This document shows, one piece after another, positions 18,316 to 26,575 of a DNA stretch of 64,000 nucleotides. The position numbers and the translations under genes were made by a program. The stretch comes from DASVCS01 sp036381495. Its GTDB lineage: Bacteria > Gemmatimonadota > Gemmatimonadetes > Longimicrobiales > RSA9. The stretch spans positions 53,749 to 117,748 of the forward strand of contig DASVCS010000093.1 of assembly GCA_036381495.1 (NCBI GenBank), given 5' to 3'. The notes under the pieces are model-generated. The model saw only the letters and a list, made by a program, of their open reading frames with translations. It did no database searches and was not told where the DNA came from. The first letter of the stretch is position 1. Each line of letters starts with the position of its first letter.

Positions 18316-19317
18316 ATGAGTTCGGAGCATCCACACAAATGGCTGATCGGCGTCGATCTCGGCGGGACGAACATCGTGGTCGGCGTCCTGCCGATCGACG
18401 GCGGGGACGTCCTCGCGCTTCGCGCGCAGCCCACCGATGCGCAACGTGGGGCGAAGTTCGTCGTGGACCGGATCGTTTCCATGATCGAGGAGTCGATCGG
18501 CGAGGTGCTGGCCGAATTCGGCGGCACGCGCGAGGACTTCGCCGGGGTCGGCATCGGTTCGCCGGGGCCGTTGGACCGAAAGACCGGGACGGTGATCAAC
18601 ACGCCCAACCTCGGGTGGCGCAACTTCCCGTTGCGGGACCTGATCGCGAACGCGGTGGGGCTGCCCGCCACGCTGGACAACGACGCGAACTGCGCGACGT
18701 ACGGCGAGTGGTGGCTCGGCGCGGGGCGCGATGTCGATACACTGGTCGGGCTGACGCTGGGGACCGGCATCGGCGGCGGGATCGTGCTGAACGGTGAGAT
18801 CTTCCACGGCGTCAGCGATGCGGCGGGCGAGATCGGCCACATGACCATCGATTCGACGGGGCGGAAGTGCAAGTGCGGCAACTACGGCTGCCTCGAGGCA
18901 TACGCGTCCGGACCCGCGATCGCGGCACGTGCGGTCGAGGGAATCGAGACGGGCGCTGAGAGCGTGCTGCCGGACCTGGTCGGCGGCCGGCTCGAAGAGA
19001 TCACCGCCGCAACGGTGTACGAGGCCGTCGTTCTCGGCGATCCCTATGCCAACGAGGTGATGAAGGAGACGGCGAAGTTCCTGGGTGCCGGAGTGGCCAA
19101 CATCATCAACGTGCTGAACCCGGCTATGGTCGTGATCGCCGGCGGTGTGACGCGAGCCGGAGACCATCTATTCGTGCCGTTGCGCACGGAGGTCCGCCGG
19201 CGGGCCTTCCGCAGCGCGGAGGAGGCGTGCCAGATCGTGTCGGCGCGGCTCACGGGCACCGCGGGCGTGATCGGCGCGGCCGCGGTGTTCAAGAAGGAGA
19301 CCTGGGGCAGGGTCTAG
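18316..19317 (+). CDS. ROK-family sugar kinase (probable glucokinase)
   Basis: A 333-residue ATP-dependent kinase of the ROK family. The phosphate-binding GVDLGGTNIVVG is near residues 12-23, the sugar site DNDANCATYGEWW near 118, and the second nucleotide loop LTLGTGIGGGIV follows. The ROK zinc motif CKCGNYGCLEAY and an upstream His complete the set. Most bacterial proteins with this pattern phosphorylate glucose, though N-acetyl sugars are possible. The ATG at 18316 is preferred over a GTG six bases earlier because GGAGAG is then correctly spaced. It heads a four-gene plus-strand run with a PfkB kinase and two regulatory-type proteins. Confidence 0.9.
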   Translation: MSSEHPHKWLIGVDLGGTNIVVGVLPIDGGDVLALRAQPTDAQRGAKFVVDRIVSMIEESIGEVLAEFGGTREDFAGVGIGSPGPLDRKTGTVINTPNLGWRNFPLRDLIANAVGLPATLDNDANCATYGEWWLGAGRDVDTLVGLTLGTGIGGGIVLNGEIFHGVSDAAGEIGHMTIDSTGRKCKCGNYGCLEAYASGPAIAARAVEGIETGAESVLPDLVGGRLEEITAATVYEAVVLGDPYANEVMKETAKFLGAGVANIINVLNPAMVVIAGGVTRAGDHLFVPLRTEVRRRAFRSAEEACQIVSARLTGTAGVIGAAAVFKKETWGRV

Positions 19318-19328
19318 ACGTCGGCATC

Positions 19329-20315
19329 ATGCCACGACTCGGAGTGATCGGAACCATGGTCTGGGATCGGATCTATGCGCGCGACGGGCGCACGGAACCG
19401 GTCGAGGAATGGGGCGGCATCTCGTACGCCCTCGCCGCCCTGGCCGCCGGTCGCCCCGCCGGCTGGGATGTCGTGCCCATCCTCAAGATCGGCCGGGACC
19501 TCGAAGAACGGGCGCTGCGATTCCTCCGCACGCTGCCGGGATTGGACCTCGAGCCCGGCGTGCGTTTCGTGCCCGAGCCGAACAATCGGGTCGAGCTGCG
19601 CTACGAGGACCGTACGCGCCGCTGCGAACGGTTGATCGGCGGCGTGCCCGGATGGAACTGGACCGAGCTCGAACCAGTGGTCCGGTCCCTGGATGCGCTC
19701 TACGTCAACTTCATCTCGGGCTTCGAGATGGACCTCGAGGCCGCGATCCTGTTGCGGCTGGGCTTTGCGGGGCCGATCTACACCGACCTGCACTCGCTCT
19801 TCCTGGGCGTGCTCCCCGGCGGCCAACGGGCGTATCGGCCGCTCGTCTCGTGGCGCGAGTGGCTGCGCTGCTTCGACGTCGTACAGGTCAACGAGGACGA
19901 GCTCGCGTGCCTCGCCCAGGCGTGGGGCGATCCGTGGCGGTTCGCAGCCGAAGTGGTGGGCGAGGAGCCGCGGTTGCTCCTCGTCACGCTCGGCGCGCGC
20001 GGAGCGGCATACGTGGCATCACCGGCGTTCCGCGCCGATCCACGCTCGTGGCGCACGCCGGGACTCGCGGTCACACGCTCGCTGGGCGCGCCGGGCACCG
20101 TTCGGAGCGAGCTGATCGCGGCCGAGCAGGGGGACCTCGACGGGGACCCCACCGGCTGCGGCGATGTCTGGGGCGCCACGTGTTACGCCCGGCTGCTGGG
20201 CGGCGCCGACCTCGAGACCGCGATGCGCGCGGCCAACCGGGCGGCTGCCCGCAAGGTCCTGCACCGCGGCGCGACGGGCCTCCACCTCTTCCTGCAAGGT
20301 AGGATCGCGACGTGA
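19329..20315 (+). CDS. PfkB/ribokinase-family carbohydrate kinase
   Basis: A 328-residue kinase beginning MPRLGVIGTMVWDRIY. The N-terminal Gly-rich region (EEWGGISYALAALAA) and the C-terminal catalytic/anion-hole motif DPTGCGDVWGA (normally DTxGAGD) mark the PfkB family; the catalytic Asp is retained. The segment before it is longer than usual and unlike well-known ribokinases, so the substrate is uncertain. It lies 11 bp after the ROK kinase, and its TGA overlaps the GTG start of the STAS-HATPase gene. The shared operon suggests a linked sugar-related role. Confidence 0.8.
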   Translation: MPRLGVIGTMVWDRIYARDGRTEPVEEWGGISYALAALAAGRPAGWDVVPILKIGRDLEERALRFLRTLPGLDLEPGVRFVPEPNNRVELRYEDRTRRCERLIGGVPGWNWTELEPVVRSLDALYVNFISGFEMDLEAAILLRLGFAGPIYTDLHSLFLGVLPGGQRAYRPLVSWREWLRCFDVVQVNEDELACLAQAWGDPWRFAAEVVGEEPRLLLVTLGARGAAYVASPAFRADPRSWRTPGLAVTRSLGAPGTVRSELIAAEQGDLDGDPTGCGDVWGATCYARLLGGADLETAMRAANRAAARKVLHRGATGLHLFLQGRIAT

Positions 20316-21232
20316 AGGTGATCACCCTCCCTCCCTCCCTCGAGGAGCGGACGTTCGACCCCATCGTCCAGGCCGTCGCCGGGGCGGATGGCGACCGGCC
20401 CCTCTTCGATGCACGGCACCTGCGCTGGGTGGACCCCTACGGGATCATCGGCCTCCTCGTCCTGGCTGAGTGGGCGGCTCGGGAGGGCCGGCAACCCCGT
20501 CTCCAGCTCCCGGACTCGCCCGACGTCACGAGCTACCTGTCGCGCATGGGCTTCTTCGAGCACGCCACGTCGCTCTTCGAGTTCCATGGCGGCGTCCGGC
20601 GGCCGCGGACTCGCGGCCGCTCCGAGGTGCTCCTCGAGGTCACCGCCATCCGCTCCTATGATGACGTCCACGCCGTGGTCGACCGGGTCAATGCGCAGGC
20701 CCAGGCCATCCTGACGCAGCAGCTCGCGTACCCGGGGGCCGAGGCGTTCCAGTTCGGCGTCCTCCTCTCCGAGGTCTGCCAGAACATCCTCGAGCACGCC
20801 CAGGCGCCGGGATGGGTGGCCGTCCAGACGTACAGCCGCACGCCCCGGCTCGACCGCCGGACGGTCAAGCTTGCCGTCATGGATCTCGGCGTGGGCTTCA
20901 AGGGCTCGCTCGCCAGCGCGCACGCCGCCCGCTTCGGCAAGGAATGGAGCGATGTCGCGGCGCTCGAAGCCGCCTTCATCCATGGCATGACACGCTTTCA
21001 CGACCCCGGCCGGGGGCAGGGGCTGAAGCAGATGCGCAAACAGGTCGGCCGCTGGGGCGGGAAGGTCTCGATCCGCAGCGGCACGGCACGGATCGCCGAT
21101 GTTCCCGAATGGGACGACGCCGCGCCCCTCGAGGAACGACTCCCGTTCCTGCCCGGCGCGCAGATCGGCATCATCCTGCCCGCCCGCGGAGGCGATCCCG
21201 AGCGGCAGGGCCGCACGGGGGCGCCGCGGTGA
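20312..21232 (+). CDS. STAS-like + HATPase (GHKL) regulatory protein
   Basis: A 306-residue protein with two parts. Residues ~1-90 look like a STAS domain (PLFDARHLRWVDPYGIIGLL). Residues ~130-290 form a GHKL ATPase: N box SEVCQNILEH (Asn158, His162), G1 box DLGVGF, and G2 box GRGQGLKQMRK. There is no histidine-kinase dimerisation helix, so it resembles anti-sigma/partner-switch kinases rather than sensor kinases. The GTG start overlaps the upstream stop (GTGA), and its own stop overlaps the start of the next STAS-like gene. The pair looks like a regulatory switch module; targets are unknown. Confidence 0.72.
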   Translation: MKVITLPPSLEERTFDPIVQAVAGADGDRPLFDARHLRWVDPYGIIGLLVLAEWAAREGRQPRLQLPDSPDVTSYLSRMGFFEHATSLFEFHGGVRRPRTRGRSEVLLEVTAIRSYDDVHAVVDRVNAQAQAILTQQLAYPGAEAFQFGVLLSEVCQNILEHAQAPGWVAVQTYSRTPRLDRRTVKLAVMDLGVGFKGSLASAHAARFGKEWSDVAALEAAFIHGMTRFHDPGRGQGLKQMRKQVGRWGGKVSIRSGTARIADVPEWDDAAPLEERLPFLPGAQIGIILPARGGDPERQGRTGAPR

Positions 21233-21822
21233 GCTACGGACCGGAGCCGCTGGTCCCGCTTCGGTTCGACCTCTCGCGCCTGGTGCGCCGCTCGGTGGCG
21301 AGCCTCTACTCGCACCTGGTCACGCGGCCGACCGGTCAGGCGCTTCGCCTCGGCATCGAGAGCCAGATCGGAGAGACCGGCGCCGTCTGTCTCTCCGTGC
21401 TCGACTTCGGCCAGGTCGCGGTTCTCGACTACAGCTGCGCCGACGAGGCCGTCGCCAAGCTCATCCTCCGTTACCAGCGCGACGACCGGCCCGCCGATGC
21501 GTACTTCCTCGCCCGGGGCGTGGGCGAGCGGCACCGCGAGACCATCGAAGCCGTTCTCGCGCGGTACGGCCTGGCGCTGGTCATCGAGGAGAACGGCGGG
21601 GGCGCGACGTTGATCGGAGAGGTCTCCGCCATCGAGCGCGCGGTCTGGACCGCGCTCGAAGAACTGCGGCAGGCGGATGCGGCGCGCATTGCGGAACGCA
21701 TTGCAGCGGCGGAATCCGACGTGGCCTCGGCGCTGGACTCGCTCACCCGGCGCCGTGTGCTGCTCCGCCGCGAGCGACCCCGGGCCTTCGTCGCGTTGAG
21801 TGGGGTGGCGCCCGCCGGTTAG
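21229..21822 (+). CDS. STAS-like (DUF4325-type) protein
   Basis: A 197-residue protein. Residues ~30-125 resemble STAS-like DUF4325 domains: an Arg-rich N-terminal strand (TGQALRLGIESQI), then VLDFGQVAVLDYSCADEAVAKLIL, similar to the DFxGVxxxxSSFADE motif of that family. The C-terminal 60 residues are helical and Ala/Arg-rich. Its GTG overlaps the stop of the STAS-HATPase gene (GTGA), so the two are probably made in fixed ratio and may interact. The TAG stop lies in the tetranucleotide flanking an interspersed repeat (21819-21917). The family call is tentative. Confidence 0.6.
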   Translation: MSYGPEPLVPLRFDLSRLVRRSVASLYSHLVTRPTGQALRLGIESQIGETGAVCLSVLDFGQVAVLDYSCADEAVAKLILRYQRDDRPADAYFLARGVGERHRETIEAVLARYGLALVIEENGGGATLIGEVSAIERAVWTALEELRQADAARIAERIAAAESDVASALDSLTRRRVLLRRERPRAFVALSGVAPAG

Positions 21823-21917
21823 AGCGGCTCGCCCGCGGGTTCGGAGACGCGTGGCCGCCCACTGCGCTGATGCCGCGGGTGCGTGCGACTCCGGAGATGA
21901 GGCGACGACCGCTCTAG
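21819..21917 (-). repeat. Interspersed ~95-bp repeat, copy A (MITE-like)
   Basis: On the minus strand this copy runs CTAG-AGCGG ... CCGCT-CTAA (plus-strand flanks TTAG and CTAG). It shares a central CCGGAGTCGCA, GGGCGGCC and CGAACCCGCGGG with the other copies. It fills nearly the whole gap between two convergent genes, and both of their TAG stop codons (21820-21822 plus, 21914-21916 minus) lie in the flanking tetranucleotides. Confidence 0.75.
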
Positions 21918-22711
21918 TCGCGGAGCCCCAGCACCACGACGCGGTTGCTGGCCTGGAGCGCCGCCAGCGCCGAGGCGGCCTCGACGCCGATGTCGACGGC
22001 GTGGGCCCCCGCCAGATCGATGGGCCGGCGCCCGAGCCGCGAAGAGACGGCACGCGCCGAAACCACGGCGTACTCCCGGTTGAGGGCCCGAACCGTGCCG
22101 GCCGCGTCCAGTTCGAGGCGCACGGCGCCGCGACACGCCTCGGTGGCGGCACCCAGCGCGGCGGCGGCCGCCGCGCGGACCCGTCCCTGCGCGCCCTCGA
22201 GCTCCTCCGCGACGCCGACGAACTCATCGCCCAGCCATGAAATGCGAACGCGCACCTGCACCCGCCCGCCGCGACTCGACGACTCGGTCCCGAGATAGAC
22301 CAATCTCGGCTCCGCTGCCGCGACCGGTGCGGTGCCATTGCCGGTCACGCGCGGTTCCGGGACCGGTAGCACGCGAGCGGGCGGCACCGCCTGCCGTGGC
22401 GACGGCTCCTGCCTCCACGCCTCCTCCACCACCGGCGCGGCCCCCGGGATGACGTCCGCGGGCCGCGGTTCCGCAGGCCGCTCGGCGAGCTGTGCGATGC
22501 TGATCACACGCTGGTCGACCGGAACGCCGAGGCGATCTTCGAGCAACCCGCGGACATCCCGCGCGAGGTCCGCCGGGTTCGGCCCGGCGGCGACCAGCAG
22601 GTGAACCTCCCGCGGATGGCCGTTGATGTCTTCCCGCACGAAGGCGCCGAGCACGGAAGGGAGCTCGCGCAACGTCGCCTCGGCCGCCTCCTTCGTGTGG
22701 ACTTTCTTCAT
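21914..22711 (-). CDS. Conserved hypothetical protein
   Basis: A 265-residue soluble protein. Residues ~1-65 form one compact domain (GHPREVHLLVAAGPNPADL, then DRLGVPVDQRVISIAQL). It looks like small alpha/beta domains that combine HxLVxxxxxPxxVxRD with VDxRxISxAQ, but I cannot name a family. A Pro-rich linker (residues ~70-125) follows, and a C-terminal domain (~130-265) has alternating strands and helices (RVRISWLGDEFVGVAEELEG). No signal or membrane segment. Its TAG stop lies in the CTAG that borders repeat copy A. The promoter should be in the ~195-bp divergent gap before the GDP-mannose gene. Confidence 0.6.
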   Translation of the reverse strand: MKKVHTKEAAEATLRELPSVLGAFVREDINGHPREVHLLVAAGPNPADLARDVRGLLEDRLGVPVDQRVISIAQLAERPAEPRPADVIPGAAPVVEEAWRQEPSPRQAVPPARVLPVPEPRVTGNGTAPVAAAEPRLVYLGTESSSRGGRVQVRVRISWLGDEFVGVAEELEGAQGRVRAAAAAALGAATEACRGAVRLELDAAGTVRALNREYAVVSARAVSSRLGRRPIDLAGAHAVDIGVEAASALAALQASNRVVVLGLRD

Positions 22712-22905
22712 GGTTCCAGGATCGGTGGAAGATCGATAACGCCGGGGAAGGATGGGACCGCGGTGGCCTCTGCGTCAAGCCGAGCCCGCGCCGGCGCGCG
22801 TTGCCGGGACCCGGGGAGGCGCCGTAGCTTGTCCGCGGCACGACGATTGCTCATGGCGCACCACGTTCCAGCACTTTCCTCCCTTCCAGAGCCGGGGAAA
22901 AGGGG

Positions 22906-25413
22906 ATGACAGGCGTGATCATGGCCGGCGGGTTCGGGACCCGCCTCAAGCCGCTCACGATCCACCGTCCGAAGCCGATGGTGCCGGTCGCGAACCGGCC
23001 GATCATGGAATACACCGTCGATCTGCTGAGGCGCCATGACATCACCGACCTCGTCGCGATCCTGTATTTCCAGCCCGAATCCATTGTTTCCCATTTCGGC
23101 GACGGCACGGCGTTCGGCGTACGTATGCGCTATGCAACGGCCGATGCGGACTACGGCACGGCCGGTGCGGTGCGCAACGCGAGCGACTTGATCGGCGGTG
23201 AACGCATCCTGGTCATCAGTGGGGATGTGCTCACCGACTTCGACCTCGCCGCGATCGTGCGGTCGCACGATGCCCGGCGGGCGGAGGCCACCATCGCGCT
23301 GACGCCCGTCGAGGATCCGCTCGCCTTCGGGATCGTCATCGCGGATCCGGAGACGGGCGAGATCGAGCGGTTCCTCGAGAAGCCGACGTGGGGCGAGGTC
23401 TTCAGCGATACCATCAATACCGGGATCTACGTGCTCGAGCCGACGGCGCTCGAGCGCGTGCCGCCCGCCACGAACGTCGACTTCTCGAAGGACCTCTTCC
23501 CGCAGATGCTCCAGGAGCGTGCGCGGCTACACGGCTACATCGCGCAGGGATACTGGCGCGACGTCGGCAACCTCAACGAGTACCGGCGCGCAAGCGATGA
23601 TGTCCTGGCCGGCCGCGTCGACATCGCGCTCCGGGGCGAGAGACGGCAGGTCGGTGAGGCCGTCCTTTACGGCGAGCGTGGTGCGAGCGTGGCCAGGGAT
23701 GTCGTGCTCGGCGGCGGCGTCGTGCTCGGACCCAACGTCGAGGTCGGCCGCGGTGCCGTGCTCGAGAACGTCGTCGTGGGAGCGGGAACCCGCATTGGCG
23801 AGGGCGCCGAACTGCGCGACGTCGTGCTCTGGGAAGGGTGCGACATCGGAGTGGGCGCGCGGTTGAGCGAGACGATCTGCGCCGGCCGGGTACGGATCGG
23901 GGAGGGCGCACTCGTACGCGAACAATGCATCCTCTCGGACCGCTCGGAGGTCGGGCCGTTCGCCGTGGTCGGACCGAACGTCAAGGTCTGGCCCGACAAG
24001 GTGGTCGAGGAGCGCGCGGTCCTGACGCATTCGCTGATCTGGGGCGAGGCGTGGGAGCGGAGCCTGTTCCACGGCGCGCGCGTGAGCGGGATCCCGAACG
24101 CCGAGCTGGCTCCGGAAATTGCGAGCCGGCTCGGCGGTGCCTACGGCGCGGTCCTCGGCCCGACGGCGTACGTCGCCACGTCGCGCGACTCCGATCGCGC
24201 CTCGCGCATGATCAACCGCGCGCTCATCACCGGGTTCCTCTCCGTGGGCATCAACGTCGAGGACCTGCGGGAGATGCCGATTCCCGTGGTGCGTCACGCC
24301 GTGAACCACGGCCGTGAGGCCGGCGGCATTCACGTCCGGCGTTCACCCTTCGACCCCAAGGTGGTGGACATCCTCTTCTTCGATGCGGACGGTCGCGATC
24401 TGCCGCCGGCCAAGACGCAATCGATCGAGCGCCTCTTCGCCCGGGAAGACTTCCCACGCGCCGGGCCGGAGGGCACCGGCGATCTGAACTTCCCCACGCG
24501 CGTCGTCGAGGGCTATCGCGAGCACTTCCTCTCCGAGGTCGATCGCGACCTCATCGCGGAGCGGGGCTTCACACTCGTCGTCGACTTCGCCTACGGTACG
24601 ACGGCCGAAGTCTTCCCCGGGCTGCTGGGTGCGCTCGAGACCGAGACGGTCGGCCTGGATGCCTATGCCGCGCCCGGCCGCCTCTCGCGCAGTGAGGAAG
24701 AGTTCAAAGCCGCACTGGCGCGCCTCGGCGGCATCGTCCGGTCGATCGACGCTGACCTGGGCCTGTGGATCGATCCGGGCGGCGAGGTCATCCATCTGGT
24801 CGATGATGCGGGCCGGCCGCTCTCGCCCGAACGCGCCCAGGCCGTCTTCGTCGGACTCGCCCTCGAGTACCTCGGCGTCCGGCGCGTCGCCATCCCCGTC
24901 ACCAGCCCGGCGGTCGTCGCCCGCATCATCCGCGAGCGTGGAGCGGAACTCCAGTGGACGAAGACCGAACACCACGCAATGATGGCCTCGGCGAATGCCG
25001 CGGACCTGGTGGCGGGCGCCCGCGGCGAGTTCATCTTTCCGCACTTCATCCCGGCCTATGACGGGATGTTCGCCGCGGTGCAACTGCTGGAGGCGATCGC
25101 GCGGTCGGGCGTCCGCCTGCGCGAGGAAGCCGATCGCTATCCGCCGATCTACATCCTTCAGGACCGCGTCGCTTGCCCCTGGGGTCGAAAGGGAGCGGTG
25201 ATGCGACGGCTCATCGAGGCCACGGAGGGCGAGGACCGCCAGCTCGTCGACGGCGTCAAGATCTGGTGCGGCCCGACCGAGTGGGTCCTCATCATCCCGC
25301 ACTCGCACAAGCCGTACTTCGTCCTCACCGCCGAGGGCGCAACCGAGGAGCGCGCGCTCGCTCTTCTAACCGAATATGCCACGAGAGTGGAGGCATGGCG
25401 TGATGAAGCGTGA
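22906..25413 (+). CDS. Mannose-1-phosphate guanylyltransferase / degenerate phosphomannomutase fusion
   Basis: An 835-residue three-part protein. Residues 1-235 form a sugar-nucleotidyltransferase (MAGGFGTRLKPLT near 6-18, FLEKP near 152, ending YWRDVGNLNEY). Residues ~250-375 are left-handed beta-helix hexapeptide repeats. Residues ~390-835 are a phosphohexomutase fold. The mutase motif TASHNP is replaced by HVRRSPFDP (about 476-484), and the metal loop DGDxDR is degenerate (IDADLGLW near 613). The mutase half may therefore be regulatory or inactive. The first half should make GDP-mannose or a related NDP-sugar for glycan synthesis, fitting the nearby glycosyltransferases. A ribosome site (AAAGGGG) lies very close to the ATG. 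Confidence 0.85.
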   Translation: MTGVIMAGGFGTRLKPLTIHRPKPMVPVANRPIMEYTVDLLRRHDITDLVAILYFQPESIVSHFGDGTAFGVRMRYATADADYGTAGAVRNASDLIGGERILVISGDVLTDFDLAAIVRSHDARRAEATIALTPVEDPLAFGIVIADPETGEIERFLEKPTWGEVFSDTINTGIYVLEPTALERVPPATNVDFSKDLFPQMLQERARLHGYIAQGYWRDVGNLNEYRRASDDVLAGRVDIALRGERRQVGEAVLYGERGASVARDVVLGGGVVLGPNVEVGRGAVLENVVVGAGTRIGEGAELRDVVLWEGCDIGVGARLSETICAGRVRIGEGALVREQCILSDRSEVGPFAVVGPNVKVWPDKVVEERAVLTHSLIWGEAWERSLFHGARVSGIPNAELAPEIASRLGGAYGAVLGPTAYVATSRDSDRASRMINRALITGFLSVGINVEDLREMPIPVVRHAVNHGREAGGIHVRRSPFDPKVVDILFFDADGRDLPPAKTQSIERLFAREDFPRAGPEGTGDLNFPTRVVEGYREHFLSEVDRDLIAERGFTLVVDFAYGTTAEVFPGLLGALETETVGLDAYAAPGRLSRSEEEFKAALARLGGIVRSIDADLGLWIDPGGEVIHLVDDAGRPLSPERAQAVFVGLALEYLGVRRVAIPVTSPAVVARIIRERGAELQWTKTEHHAMMASANAADLVAGARGEFIFPHFIPAYDGMFAAVQLLEAIARSGVRLREEADRYPPIYILQDRVACPWGRKGAVMRRLIEATEGEDRQLVDGVKIWCGPTEWVLIIPHSHKPYFVLTAEGATEERALALLTEYATRVEAWRDEA

Positions 25414-26575
25414 AGATCCGATCGAATGGTCGAAGGCCGGGCGGTCGACGCGTGCCGTGCACGCCGGCACCGCGCAGCACGAACCGGGTGCGCCCGTGGT
25501 CAGCCCGATCGTCCCGAGCGCGACGTTCTACAACGACGTCGAGCCCACCGGCGAGGTGAGATACACGCGGTACGGCACCAACCCGAATCACCTCGTGCTC
25601 GCCGAGAAGCTCGCGGCGCTCGAGGGCGCGGAGGCCGCGCTCGCCGTGGGGAGCGGGATGGCCGCCATGGCGCTCGCCTTGCTCGCGCTCACGCGGACCG
25701 GCGACCACATCGTGGCGGCACGGACGCTCTATGGGGGCACCGCCACGCTGTTGCTGCGGGATTTCCCGCGACTCGGCATCGAGACCACCTTCGTCGATCG
25801 GGACGAACAGTGGGCAGAGGCGATCCGGCCGCAAACCCGCGCACTCCTCGTCGAGATCCCGGTCAACCCGACGCTCCGCATCCCCGACATCCGGCCGCTG
25901 GCGCGCCTCGCCGCCGAGCACGGCATCCCGCTCGTCGTGGATGCCACCTTCGCGACGCCGATCAACTTCCGGCCGCTCGAACACGGCGCGACCGTCGTCA
26001 TTCACAGCGCGACGAAATACCTCGGCGGCCATTCGGACCTGACCGCCGGGAGCGTCGCCGGACCGGCCGATCTCATTGCGGAAATCCGCGAGAAGCTGAA
26101 GAGCTTCGGCGCGAGCCTGGATCCTCACGCGGCCTGGCTGCTCGAGCGGGGCATCAAGACGCTGGCCCTGCGCGTCGAGCGGCAGAACGCCACGGCACTC
26201 GAGCTCGCCGGTTGGCTCGAAACGCATCCCGCGGTCGCGGCCGTGCACTACCCCGGCCTCGCGACGCACCCGGATCACCTCATCGCGCGGGAACTCTTCG
26301 ATGGCTTCGGCGGGATGCTCGCCATGGTGGTGCGCGGCGGTGATGATGCGGCGGTCCGCGTGCTCCGCCGGCTCCGACTCATAAGCGTGGCGCCGAGTCT
26401 CGGCGGTGTCGAAACGCTGGTCTCGATGCCCCGGTTCACCTCTCACGCTGGGCTCTCGATGGAGGAGCGCCGCGCCCTCGGAATCGCGGAGGGCTTCATC
26501 CGTTTCTCGATCGGCATCGAAGATCCTGCCGACCTCCGCGCGGAACTGGCCGCGGCGCTCGGCCCGGAGGCGTGA
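25403..26575 (+). CDS. PLP-dependent trans-sulfuration enzyme (sulfhydrylase / cystathionine synthase type)
   Basis: A 390-residue Cys/Met-metabolism PLP enzyme. It has SGMAAMALALLAL (cofactor phosphate region), Tyr and Arg in YTRYGTNPNHL, and the PLP lysine in HSATKYLGGHSD (Lys205). The family includes O-succinyl/acetylhomoserine sulfhydrylase, cystathionine gamma-synthase and gamma-lyase, which cannot be separated here with confidence. The start at 25403 was chosen for its GGAGG site 9 bases upstream; it overlaps the fusion gene by 11 bp. It is followed at once by the AI-2E transporter (TGATG). A second family member is at 49142-50293. Confidence 0.88.
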   Translation: MKREDPIEWSKAGRSTRAVHAGTAQHEPGAPVVSPIVPSATFYNDVEPTGEVRYTRYGTNPNHLVLAEKLAALEGAEAALAVGSGMAAMALALLALTRTGDHIVAARTLYGGTATLLLRDFPRLGIETTFVDRDEQWAEAIRPQTRALLVEIPVNPTLRIPDIRPLARLAAEHGIPLVVDATFATPINFRPLEHGATVVIHSATKYLGGHSDLTAGSVAGPADLIAEIREKLKSFGASLDPHAAWLLERGIKTLALRVERQNATALELAGWLETHPAVAAVHYPGLATHPDHLIARELFDGFGGMLAMVVRGGDDAAVRVLRRLRLISVAPSLGGVETLVSMPRFTSHAGLSMEERRALGIAEGFIRFSIGIEDPADLRAELAAALGPEA

